Source: Pseudopedobacter sp035496935
GTDB taxonomy: Bacteria; Bacteroidota; Bacteroidia; Sphingobacteriales; Sphingobacteriaceae
Assembly: GCA_035496935.1 (NCBI GenBank)
Contig: DATJED010000014.1
Span: 1-64,000, forward strand
DNA: 64,000 nucleotides
Reading direction: 5' to 3'
The notes under the pieces are model-generated. The model had not been told where the DNA came from, made no database searches, and was given only the letters and a program-made list of their open reading frames with translations. Positions 37,201-45,449 of the stretch are shown piece after piece. The position numbers were made by a program, and so were the translations under genes. The stretch's first letter is position 1. Each line of letters opens with the position of its first letter.

Positions 37201-37367
37201 GCGTTTCCATCATTAATATTCGAAGCTGCAAATTGTGGGGTGTTGTCTTCTACGCTTTGGGCAACCACCGTTTTCCATAAAGCAATATTAGTTTGGGCAT
37301 AGCTGCTGATGCCCACCAAAAAACTTAAAATAGCTGTTGAAATGATTGATAAGGTATAATTTTTCAT
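34251..37367 (-). CDS. PL8 lyase with F5/8C domain and T9SS tail, divergent active site
   Basis: The 1038-aa product consists of a signal peptide (1-24), F5/8 type C domain (about 28-165), PL8 toroid, beta domains, a beta linker domain with LPVTLTAFTAVQNNDVAKL, and a T9SS tail (FPNPATQN onward). His374 and Tyr383 are kept and Arg439 is present, but the position of the second Arg is Leu443. The GMNRIW segment of its paralogue is KNLTW here, and the following IHKG is IYKG. It therefore probably differs in specificity from the other two lyases. Secreted to the cell surface. Confidence 0.9.
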   Translation of the reverse strand: MKNYTLSIISTAILSFLVGISSYAQTNIALWKTVVAQSVEDNTPQFAASNINDGNATTKWSSSGSDYKQWIYIDLGRAYKINKVVLKYIDSYCPNAYQVQVSNNASQWSPIYTWQGGTTFRTSDEIIPSGVVSGRYVRFSGNGRGTIPSGSSARYRIAEFEVYGEDMEPVTPEQQAGIDIITDRLVQRELAVPFDLSGVTSSFNSMLADGTWSDVDYTTVDQYFRPGVHLNRLKDMARAYRTPGNPYYESEAMLDKIKLGYDGFLLKNPKSSNWWYNDIGGPQNYMVPLLLLKGKMDKAELVSYSERYLKDQVASFLGDAKNLTWVANISIYKGCIEDNYNFIDQAFKAIYSVLVIVPTQGDEGIKRDYSFHQHHAQIQSGAYGMSILTDFANAIELSEGTVFINSITSENRGNLSNLLRQGHQLLGYRHTMDFGVSGRGITLETPTNYTTVPLDVLERMKAIDPTNVTDYNAWIDHISGTSFPDAYRGNKYFWNSDIMTQHGANYYLSAKVISKRTYGTESINGENVKGYNLPLGATNILTDGDEYNRIYPVWDWTRIPGTTAERNEASASLSDYLIGTNQFGGGVSSGESGAIAFESDYRNVQAKKSYFFMADAMLCLGAGINGDFSNPVNTSVNQALLSGDININDGTTHLFTGSSATETNLQWVHHRNVGYIFPSGGNITIQNKQQSGTWKSIHSLGSTNVVNKQVFSLWIDHGNHPVNATYSYIVMPDKNLSDFEASVNNHGFVVVQNDADIQAVRNDKVNKYAVVFYNPGTIDMGDGLTVTSDKKAMVLFEKEGNGYKVSVADPAQLETTINITINKNLTGPNATYNAGNTTIAVTLPLAEYRGSSVINSYTDTALPVTLTAFTAVQNNDVAKLKWTTVSETRNDKFEIYRSVNGDGFEKIGELAGAGTTTAQKEYVFYDKHPQSGVNYYQLIQVDQDGKITQHGVRTVSFTLKDYTVKVFPNPATQNVNISFKSGTYTSLELLSLEGKILKSIPINSEESVSIPLQEYPAGTYLIRLKGNTEIEVRKLIKR

Positions 37368-37481
37368 AAAAATCAGGTAAAATAATTTTCTGCCTGAAGC
37401 TAGAAGGCGCTTCAGTTTTTAAGAGATATAAAGTTGATGCGCCCCTTATTGGGGGTACGCACCAACCAACTAAAATCTAAG

Positions 37482-39125
37482 CTAATTATATCCGTCGTTC
37501 TGAGGGTACACAGTAGCCCCTCCAACCACACGGTCAATTTGCGTTTGCGGTATAGGTCTTAGCACATGGTAAGGCTTAATATTAACAGCACCCGATGCAT
37601 TATAAAGCTTAACCCTTTCTAACAACTTGCCCGTTCTCACTAAATCAAACCACCTCATATATTCGCCATTTAGTTCTCTTGCTCTTTCGTCTAGTATGAA
37701 ATCTATATTCAGGTCTGAGGCATCTACTTCCATCGCCAACTTATTAGCATCCGTTACAGCAGGATCCGGATCAACAATTGCAGCTCTTTTTCTTAATTCA
37801 TTTACATAAAATACCGCTTCATCAGGTTTTCCGTCCATTAATAGTGCTTCTGCAGCTATTAAGTAGGTTTCGCCTAATCTAAATATAATCTCGTCCTTAA
37901 ACCCATTTACGTTGTTAACATCTAATCTTGATGCGTCTATATGTTTTGAGGATTGTGGGAACAAAGTACTAAACTGGTCACTAGGTGCAACAATAGTGTA
38001 TTTGGCCGCATTTCTTTGTGCTTGGGTAGGTTCATAATCTGTCATTAAAATGGCAGTATCTCCTAACAGCATGTTTACAGACTTACCGCTGATGGTATAT
38101 TTGCCCGGTTTGTTGCAATACCATACAGTTTTAAATGATTTATCAAAGCGGGAATCGTGTTGCTTATCGTACAGACCAAGCATGTAGTTAGTTGGTCTGA
38201 AATGATTATAAGGGCGACCGTTGGCTATATCCCGTTGCATTCCCGGCAATTTATCATAAGCCGTACCGAAGAATAAGTGTGTGTTATTTCCCTGATTGCC
38301 CGGCGTACCACCAGCCAGCGGATCATCACTATACTGGCAGGAAAATATAACTTCACTATTAGCTTTTCCAGAAAATATAGATGCAAAATCAGACAATAGT
38401 GTATATTTTTTAGAATCGATCACTGCTTTTGCTAATGTAGCTGCATTGGCATAATCAGAAGCTTCTTTGGCACTGCTGCCTGCTTTTGCCAAATAAACTT
38501 TAGCCAGCGCATGTTTTGCCGCAAGCGAGGTTGCCCTACCATAATCTGTAGCCCCTGGCAAAGGCAAATTGGCTATAGCATAGTTTAAATCCTCTATAAT
38601 TGCCTTATAAACTTCTGCTATCGGTTTTCTAACAGCATTGCTTGAAGCACTTTCTGTTGGGTTTAGAGGCAAAGAAATTGGTCCGTAGGTTTGCACCAAT
38701 AAAAAGAAATAATTTGCTCTTAAAAATCTTAGCTCACCAATTCTAGCCTTTTTTAACTGCTCCGCCATATCTACATTCTCTGCAGCTTTAAGTACAGCGT
38801 TGCAGGTGTTAATAGCAGTATAAGTTTCATTCCAGGGATTTCTTATAATTGCACTGGACGGATTCAGACTCGCAGTATAATCGTTGACAGTAGCATCTGC
38901 CGCTCCATTGGTATACTCATCACTATACATGGTTAACCAAGCTGTATATTGTTTCCCGTACCATTTGCGTAAATAGCTGTAACTGGCTTTTACACCGTCT
39001 TCCACGCCACTTGGCGTGGTATAGTATAAGTCAGATATTTCATTTCTAACATCCTCTTTCAATAATTTTTGGCAAGAAGTGAATAGTACTGCGCTTCCAA
39101 TTATTGCTATAAGTATCTTTTTCAT
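37482..39125 (-). CDS. SusD-like glycan-binding lipoprotein
   Basis: A 547-aa RagB/SusD protein with lipobox FTSC (Cys19). The N-terminal SusD-like region includes LRFLRANYFFLLVQTYGPISL, and the C-terminal family segment includes FILDERARELNGEYMRWFDLVRTGKL. It is an outer-membrane surface lid that works with the SusC transporter encoded 9 bp upstream to capture oligosaccharides. Ligand unknown, expected to be the PL8 product. Confidence 0.95.
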   Translation of the reverse strand: MKKILIAIIGSAVLFTSCQKLLKEDVRNEISDLYYTTPSGVEDGVKASYSYLRKWYGKQYTAWLTMYSDEYTNGAADATVNDYTASLNPSSAIIRNPWNETYTAINTCNAVLKAAENVDMAEQLKKARIGELRFLRANYFFLLVQTYGPISLPLNPTESASSNAVRKPIAEVYKAIIEDLNYAIANLPLPGATDYGRATSLAAKHALAKVYLAKAGSSAKEASDYANAATLAKAVIDSKKYTLLSDFASIFSGKANSEVIFSCQYSDDPLAGGTPGNQGNNTHLFFGTAYDKLPGMQRDIANGRPYNHFRPTNYMLGLYDKQHDSRFDKSFKTVWYCNKPGKYTISGKSVNMLLGDTAILMTDYEPTQAQRNAAKYTIVAPSDQFSTLFPQSSKHIDASRLDVNNVNGFKDEIIFRLGETYLIAAEALLMDGKPDEAVFYVNELRKRAAIVDPDPAVTDANKLAMEVDASDLNIDFILDERARELNGEYMRWFDLVRTGKLLERVKLYNASGAVNIKPYHVLRPIPQTQIDRVVGGATVYPQNDGYN

Positions 39126-39134
39126 AAATTCTAA

Positions 39135-42128
39135 TTAAAATTTAACATTTAGTCCCAATTGATAGTTGACAGTGGCTGGGGCACCCAATATTTCGGGATC
39201 AATACCTCCGTTATTCCGCACATAGGTCGAGAACACAAATGGATTGGTAACATTGAAATAAAGTCTTAACGATTTAACACCTATTTTGGAAGTTGCCTTA
39301 TCTGATAAGGTGTATCCGAAATTTATATTCCTTATCCTAACAAATGAACCGTCAAAATATTTTAATGTACTTCCATATAAAAGTGAATTTACATTCTGGT
39401 CTGCTATGGGTTGCGGATAGGCATTTGTAGGATTGGTAGGTGTCCAATAATCTACTGCTAGCTGATTATATCTGCCACCAAAAGCAATGGTGTTGTTAGG
39501 TACGCTATGAAAAGGGCTAACGATGGTTTTATTTTGAACACCTACTACAAATACCGCTAAATCAAACCCTTTGAATGAAAAAGTATTGTTAAAGCCAAAA
39601 GTAAATGTTGGATCAGCAGATCCAAGTATTGTCCTGTCATCGGCCGTAATTTTTCCGTCGCCGTTTTGGTCTTTAATTTTAATCTGTCCTACTTTAGAGC
39701 CAAACTTAGCGGCTTGGGCTTCCTCGCCTGTTTGCCAAATCCCTATCTTTTCATAATCATAGTAAACATTCAATGGTTCTCCTATAAAACGGGCACTTCC
39801 TATATCATCTACTTTACCTAATGAAAGTTCCACAATTTTACCTTTATTATAGGCGGCTGTAATATCTGTGTTCCATTGGAACCCGTTCTTTGCCAAAATA
39901 TTTTGTGTAGATAACGAGAACTCTAACCCATGGTTCTGTGTTGATCCGATATTTGTAGTTACCTTATCAAAACCAGTTGAACCGGGCAATGCAAAAGGAA
40001 GAAGCAAGTCAGTAGTTTTAGTCTGATATATATCTACACTACCGCTAATACGCTGGTTAAAAAAACCAAAATCTACCCCTAAGTTGGCTGTTGCGGATGT
40101 TTCCCATTTTAAATCTTTATTAGGTATATTCCCTGGCGCAAATCCATACGCAGGAGTTCCGTCAAAATCATACGGAGTCCTATTCAATTGTGCTAAAGTT
40201 TCATAAGAATCAATCCCCTCGTTACCAACCAATCCGTAGCTTACTCTTAATTTTAAATTACTTAGATAAGAAACATCCTGCAAGAATTTTTCCTGCGACA
40301 GGTTATAGGCAAAAGCTGCAGAAGGGAAAAAGCTCCACTTATTGCCTGGCGCAAACCTTGAAGAACCATCTGCCCGACCTGTTAAGGTCACTAAAAAACG
40401 GCTGTCATAACCATAGTTGATTCTTCCCATATAAGAAAGGATATTCCATCTTGAATAACCACTTCCAACCCCCGAGATAGTACCTGCAGATCCAAGGTTA
40501 TTAAAACCAACTGTTTCTACAGGCAAGTCTTTTACAGATACGTTAGAGTTTTCATTGCGTCTCTCTTGAATACCATAGAGCGCTGTAACGTTTAGTTTAT
40601 GTTTATTAAAAGTTTTATCATAAGTCAACTGATTATCCAATGCATAAGAAAACCAGAAACTGTCAGATGTGCTTGCGCTTGGTAAAATGCCTACGGATAC
40701 GGTTGTAGCATTAAAATTACCGTTACGGGCATTGCGCAAATCAGGGCCAAAATTAATCCGGTATTTAAGTCCTTTTATAATCTCTGCTTCAGCAAATAAA
40801 CTAGCCAAAACCCGGGTCCTTTTCTCTAGGTTAACAAATTTGTCTTTCTCGTTAGAAGCCAAGGGGTTAAACATTGTCGGATCACTTGGAATAGGATATG
40901 GAATAAAATTACCATCGCTATCATAAGGTACACCCAACGGTGAAACAGTTAAAGCATTTTGATAAGGATTATAGCTGGCTCCGTTATTTTCTGAATAGGA
41001 TCCCAATAAGGATACTCCTGCTTTTATCCTTTTACCCAAGTTTTGATCGAGATTAACACGAGTGGTATAACGGGTATAATCCTGACCTAGGAAATAACCT
41101 TCGTCATTAAAATAACCTAGGGAAACATTGTATTTAGTATTCTCCGAACCGCCCAATACACTTAACTCATGATTTTGGGTATGCCCTGTTTTAATAAGCA
41201 GGTCCTGCCAGTCGGTATATCTTCCTTCCTGTATGGCTTCCAACTCAACTGGGTCTGTAAATATCTGGTTTTCATCAGTCCTGTTGATTGCGGCCGCAGC
41301 GTCCCTTTTATATTGTACAAACTCTTCGCCTGTAAAAACATCCGCTTTGCGCACCACATCGGTAATGCCATAATAGGCATTGTAGCGCACACTGGTTTCG
41401 CCGGTCTTGCCTCTAGCAGTTGTAACTAAAATTACTCCATTGGCTCCGCGTGAACCATAAATAGCCGTAGCCGATGCATCTTTCAATACTTCTATCGAAA
41501 CAATATCACTTGGATTAATATCCGTAATAGCATCATTTACCGGTATACCATCAACTATATACAAGGGAGAATTATTGGCCGTAATAGATCTATTTCCACG
41601 TATAGTAATGCTAGGTGTTGTTCCCGGTTTGTTTGCACTAGTGGTTACATAAGCTCCGGGGATTCTGCCTTCTAGCATCTGAGATACGTTGGTAACCGGA
41701 ACCTGCTTTAAGGTTTTTTCATTTATTGAGGAAATGGATCCAGTAATATCCTTTCGAGCCTGGGTACCATAACCAACAACCACTATTTCATTCAGGCTGT
41801 TTAGGTCTTCCTGCAATGTAACGTTTATATTGCTACGGCCGTTTACCTTAATTTCTTGATTGGCCATCCCGATAAACGAAAAAACAAGTACCGAATTTGC
41901 ATTTGGAACATTTATAGAAAAATTTCCATTAATATCACTGGATGTCCCGCTCTGTCCTCCTTTTACAGTTACAGCTACACCTATTAATGGGTCTCCTTTA
42001 GTATCGGTAATTTTACCGCTGACGGCGAGGTTTTGAGCATAGCTCACTGAGTAAATAAGCACTAAAAGTGCTAATGACAAGCATCCTTTACTCCATTCTA
42101 CACAAAATTGCGTAATCCTTTTTTTCAT
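39135..42128 (-). CDS. SusC-like TonB-dependent outer membrane transporter
   Basis: The 997-aa protein has a signal peptide, a CarboxypepD-reg-like domain (about 35-115), a linker with NEIVVVGYGTQARKDITGSI, the plug domain and a 22-strand barrel. There is no N-terminal STN domain, so it is not an anti-sigma-factor-coupled receptor. It imports oligosaccharides with its SusD partner. It is probably the first gene of the long leftward operon. A perfect TAnnTTTG box and the shared direct-repeat element lie upstream (42249-42304). Confidence 0.95.
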   Translation of the reverse strand: MKKRITQFCVEWSKGCLSLALLVLIYSVSYAQNLAVSGKITDTKGDPLIGVAVTVKGGQSGTSSDINGNFSINVPNANSVLVFSFIGMANQEIKVNGRSNINVTLQEDLNSLNEIVVVGYGTQARKDITGSISSINEKTLKQVPVTNVSQMLEGRIPGAYVTTSANKPGTTPSITIRGNRSITANNSPLYIVDGIPVNDAITDINPSDIVSIEVLKDASATAIYGSRGANGVILVTTARGKTGETSVRYNAYYGITDVVRKADVFTGEEFVQYKRDAAAAINRTDENQIFTDPVELEAIQEGRYTDWQDLLIKTGHTQNHELSVLGGSENTKYNVSLGYFNDEGYFLGQDYTRYTTRVNLDQNLGKRIKAGVSLLGSYSENNGASYNPYQNALTVSPLGVPYDSDGNFIPYPIPSDPTMFNPLASNEKDKFVNLEKRTRVLASLFAEAEIIKGLKYRINFGPDLRNARNGNFNATTVSVGILPSASTSDSFWFSYALDNQLTYDKTFNKHKLNVTALYGIQERRNENSNVSVKDLPVETVGFNNLGSAGTISGVGSGYSRWNILSYMGRINYGYDSRFLVTLTGRADGSSRFAPGNKWSFFPSAAFAYNLSQEKFLQDVSYLSNLKLRVSYGLVGNEGIDSYETLAQLNRTPYDFDGTPAYGFAPGNIPNKDLKWETSATANLGVDFGFFNQRISGSVDIYQTKTTDLLLPFALPGSTGFDKVTTNIGSTQNHGLEFSLSTQNILAKNGFQWNTDITAAYNKGKIVELSLGKVDDIGSARFIGEPLNVYYDYEKIGIWQTGEEAQAAKFGSKVGQIKIKDQNGDGKITADDRTILGSADPTFTFGFNNTFSFKGFDLAVFVVGVQNKTIVSPFHSVPNNTIAFGGRYNQLAVDYWTPTNPTNAYPQPIADQNVNSLLYGSTLKYFDGSFVRIRNINFGYTLSDKATSKIGVKSLRLYFNVTNPFVFSTYVRNNGGIDPEILGAPATVNYQLGLNVKF

Positions 42129-42248
42129 ATTATTTATATTTGGTTTTGTTATTCAGAAAAAGATAGCAAATAAGCGGAGCAGGTTTGAGCTCAATATCTG
42201 CTTCTTATTATCAATCTCTTCTGATTTTATTATTTATTATTGGTTATT

Positions 42249-42304
42249 CAAACTTAGACAAGCTTTTACCTTTTTTATAATACATTTTTAACCTTTTTAA
42301 ATAC
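42249..42304 (-). promoter_or_regulatory. Regulated promoter of the susC operon with direct-repeat element
   Basis: The minus-strand -7 box TAAGTTTG lies at 42249-42256. Starting 23 bp further upstream is the element ATAC-N17-ATAC (42280-42304, written on the + strand), whose inner part is ATTTTTAACC. Half-sites repeat every 21 bp, two helical turns, as expected for an AraC-family activator bound next to the -33 region. Three related copies lie upstream of other PUL units. The rest of the 366-bp spacer (42129-42494) shows nothing else. Confidence 0.65.
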
Positions 42305-42494
42305 AAAAACATCATATACACCTTAATATTATGAAGTTATAGCATATGCGTTTAGCACAAAGAGAACTTAGATTATATCTATATAATCAGCACAAAAACT
42401 ATTTCCGGATAATCACCCAACAATCAAGTTGAAGTCACTCGGTTTTTCGTGAACATTGTTATACTATATTACTCGAGCGAAACTGTAACCAGAT

Positions 42495-44153
42495 TTATTT
42501 TTGAAATACCTCAGGATACTTTCTAATAAAATAAACCGGCGTACAACTCCAAGCATGGCAATAACTGTTAATGGGGAAAAAATCATACGGTGATAAATAA
42601 TCATCGGAAGGATCATACACTTCCCAAAATGTATCCGCTCCTTTTTTAACCATTCCTCCCCAATAATTTGCAACCAGCTCTTTTGCTACATTAGTCATTC
42701 CAGCTTTAATCATAGCCTCCACAACATAATGATAGAGATAAGGCGCACCTGGCTTAACAGCATTTTTTGTCGCCAATAAAGTTGTTAATGCTCTTTCGCT
42801 TTCATCTTTAGAAGCAACTTCGCTTATTATCATCCAAGCTTGAGAAGCATACGAAATCTGCTTTTTAGGCCCACTTTCAAACAGTCCGGTATTTTTGTTG
42901 TACAGATTTTTTCTGGTCGCTAAAGTCATTTTGGCAATGAGTGCAGGCAGATTGCTCACCTCATTTTCTTTACCTAACAACTTTGCAAGCTGATAGCTCT
43001 GTTTTAAAGAATAGATAATTATTCCCTGGATAGAAGCTTCGCGATCTAGAGCTTTACTCCAGTCCACAAACAGCCACCAATCATGCTTAACCGCCTCTTG
43101 ACAATCAAACATACCATCAGATTTTAAATACTTCAAAGGCCCATCCAACTGTTTTTTAACTACTGGCCAAAGATCCAGAGCCGTAGTACGGTCTCCAGTA
43201 GCTTCAAAATAGTCTTTTACAGCAACATTGTACAGTAAAGAATAATCAAACAGAAAAGGTACACCGGCCTGCGGATGCGGCTCGGGGCTTTCGAAAACGC
43301 TCGAATGCAGAAAGCCATCTTCCCGGCTTAAGCCTGCAAGCAGGTACAAACAATGTTTGGTAAGATCATGTTTTTTAAAAGATTGCGTATTGGCCAGCGC
43401 TTCCAAATAAAGATCCCCGATCCATAATCGCCTATCTCTTTTAGGGCCGTCCTCATATACCGTTTGCATACATTCTTTAAGTGTTGCCAGCCCAACCTTA
43501 TCAATATCGGCTATCATTTTAGATGTGTTTTTTGTAAGCCGATCAGCTTCTATATTAACTGAAGTTGTAGCCTTAACCTCCATATCGGTAATTGCAAAAT
43601 CATAAAAAGGCGAGCTTCCAAGCAGATCAATTTTAAGATATCTGAAAGCAAAACGACGTGGAAGGGTTATCTTAGCAGGAACGTCCATTACGGTTACAAC
43701 TTCATCCTGCAACCAAGCCCGACTTAAACCTCCAGTGAATGAATCAAACGGAGTAGCAAGCTCTGAAGGTACTTCAGCGAAAGTAAACCTGAAACGTAAC
43801 GGCCCATCAGGAGTGCCACGAACCGATTTAATGGTAATGGTAAAATATCCGGTAAGATGCTCGTTGAAATCAACAACAACCCCTGATTGTTTTTTGAAAG
43901 ATGAACCGTATAAGCTTGATAAAGGCCTGCCACCTTCGACCTTCCAGCCCTGAAAAGCATTGGTGTCTTTCACTATTTTTACTACCGAAACTGGGTTTTT
44001 CACAGTTTCAAACAATTTAGGCTTGCTTGCCTCGGCTTTTTGTAGCCAGCTTTTACGTTGCAGTAAAAACACATCTTTTACGGGTTGTTGTGCGGTTAAA
44101 GCCTGGCTAATGCCCATTAAAAACAAAAGCAGAAGGTTTCCTTTATACCTCAT
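42495..44153 (-). CDS. GH78-like alpha-L-rhamnosidase family protein, variant active site
   Basis: The 552-aa product has a signal peptide (ending ALTAQQ), one beta domain, then an (alpha/alpha)6 domain. DGPKRDRRLWIGD (Asp235, Asp240, Asp247) aligns with the GH78 acid motif D-x4-E-x6-D, with Asp in place of the general-acid Glu. The late NSYCHAWSCTPVYF matches the GH78 C-terminal segment. It is shorter than typical GH78 enzymes. It may act on another sugar or a rhamnose-uronic disaccharide. It is preceded by a copy of the shared element (44232-44256). Confidence 0.75.
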   Translation of the reverse strand: MRYKGNLLLLFLMGISQALTAQQPVKDVFLLQRKSWLQKAEASKPKLFETVKNPVSVVKIVKDTNAFQGWKVEGGRPLSSLYGSSFKKQSGVVVDFNEHLTGYFTITIKSVRGTPDGPLRFRFTFAEVPSELATPFDSFTGGLSRAWLQDEVVTVMDVPAKITLPRRFAFRYLKIDLLGSSPFYDFAITDMEVKATTSVNIEADRLTKNTSKMIADIDKVGLATLKECMQTVYEDGPKRDRRLWIGDLYLEALANTQSFKKHDLTKHCLYLLAGLSREDGFLHSSVFESPEPHPQAGVPFLFDYSLLYNVAVKDYFEATGDRTTALDLWPVVKKQLDGPLKYLKSDGMFDCQEAVKHDWWLFVDWSKALDREASIQGIIIYSLKQSYQLAKLLGKENEVSNLPALIAKMTLATRKNLYNKNTGLFESGPKKQISYASQAWMIISEVASKDESERALTTLLATKNAVKPGAPYLYHYVVEAMIKAGMTNVAKELVANYWGGMVKKGADTFWEVYDPSDDYLSPYDFFPINSYCHAWSCTPVYFIRKYPEVFQK

Positions 44154-44231
44154 TATCTTATTGGAGAAACTTTAATATGGAATTAATTGAATTCTGTTCA
44201 GCTACAATCACAGTTTATTTGATAAAATATG

Positions 44232-44256
44232 ATACTTTTTTAACCATATCCAATAC
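44232..44256 (-). promoter_or_regulatory. Shared direct-repeat element upstream of the GH78-like gene
   Basis: ATAC at 44232-44235 and ATAC at 44253-44256 are separated by 17 bp starting TTTTTTAACC. The site lies 79 bp before the start at 44153. At the expected -7 position (44201-44208) only a poor ATTGTAGC is found, so promoter strength or exact spacing differs from the other three copies. Confidence 0.55.
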
Positions 44257-44260
44257 AAAA

Positions 44261-45439
44261 TCAACAATTTAATCGCTTTATTATTTCTAAACTTGCTCTA
44301 GCATTATGATAAGGACATTTCCAAAACCCAACTTTATCCTGCCCCGGCATTACAGAAAAATCCTCATTTAAACCCCAAAACCATTCGCCGTTTTGGTGGT
44401 CTAGTATATACTGTTTGATAAACTGCCAGCACTCTTCAAATCGATCATAAAAAATATGCTTGCCCGAAATCTGAAAAGCGTTCAAAAAGCCCACCATGGC
44501 TTCGGCCTGTACCCACCAATGTTTTTCTTTGTTCCATAGACCTACTTCCAACTCATAATTTAGACCTCCTTTTTTATCCAGTCCACCGATAGTGGAGGTA
44601 GCCATTTCTACTCCAAGTAGCTTAAATTTGTCAATCAGATTTTTATCTCCCAAAACTTCCGCAGCTTCCAGCAATAGCCAAGAAGCTTCAATATCATGTC
44701 CAAAAGAAATTATCTTAGATTTTGAATGCCAGTTTTCATCAAAAAACAGATTGAGATGATAAGTTTGCTTATCTATGATGTAGCGATCAAAAACCTCCAG
44801 TAAATCACGGATCTTTTTTCCCAAATCTTCATTGGGCCAAACCCGATATAAATTCGTGTAGGCCTCTAAAATATGGAGGTGGGTATTCATTGTTTTTTTC
44901 TCATTGGCATCTTTATCACTTAAACGCAAATCTTCCAAATCGGTCCAATCACGTGAAAATGCTTCAAGATAACCACCATTTATCGGATCAAGACTATATT
45001 CTTCTATACACCCGAAAAGCATTTTTGCTAATTTCAGCATTTCATCATGCCTTACTGCTTTATAAAATTCTGTTATTCCATATATAGCAAACGCGATAGC
45101 ATATACCTGCTTTTTCGTGTCCAGAGGCTTTCCTGTAAAATCTACCGACCAGTAAACACCTCCAAATTCTTTATCGATAAAAAAATCTTCTATGTAGTGG
45201 AAGCTCCGCCAGGCAATGGCCAAGTGTTCGGGCAACTGTGTATATTGATAGGCTGCAGAAAAAGTCCACAAGATGCGTGAATTTAACACGCTACCTTTTA
45301 CAGCTAATTTATCAATGGTATTATGGTTATCAATCCGCCCATAAAAACCTCCATTCCCGCCATCCACCGTATATCGGGTCCAATATTTCAATATATTGTC
45401 TAGCTCCTTTTCAAATTCTCTTTTTATTTGATTGCCCAT
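44261..45439 (-). CDS. Cellobiose 2-epimerase (AGE family)
   Basis: From the ATG at 45439 (MGNQIKREFEKEL) the product is 392 aa, the usual size, and starts 10 bp after the GH130 stop. Motifs GHDIEASWLLLEAAE, WWVQAEAM and KCPYHNARASLE carry the catalytic His residues of the acylglucosamine/cellobiose 2-epimerases. It has no signal peptide, so it is cytoplasmic. With GH130 it would turn Man-beta-1,4-Man into Man-beta-1,4-Glc, as in the known Bacteroides fragilis mannan pathway. Confidence 0.9.
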   Translation of the reverse strand: MGNQIKREFEKELDNILKYWTRYTVDGGNGGFYGRIDNHNTIDKLAVKGSVLNSRILWTFSAAYQYTQLPEHLAIAWRSFHYIEDFFIDKEFGGVYWSVDFTGKPLDTKKQVYAIAFAIYGITEFYKAVRHDEMLKLAKMLFGCIEEYSLDPINGGYLEAFSRDWTDLEDLRLSDKDANEKKTMNTHLHILEAYTNLYRVWPNEDLGKKIRDLLEVFDRYIIDKQTYHLNLFFDENWHSKSKIISFGHDIEASWLLLEAAEVLGDKNLIDKFKLLGVEMATSTIGGLDKKGGLNYELEVGLWNKEKHWWVQAEAMVGFLNAFQISGKHIFYDRFEECWQFIKQYILDHQNGEWFWGLNEDFSVMPGQDKVGFWKCPYHNARASLEIIKRLNC

Positions 45440-45449
45440 ATCAATAATA

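Noticed and set aside
29164..37367. Chondroitin or hyaluronan PUL
   Set aside because: PL8 alone suggests it, but there is no sulfatase or GH88 glycosaminoglycan enzyme, and the neighbours are rhamnosidases. Not excluded by sequence alone.
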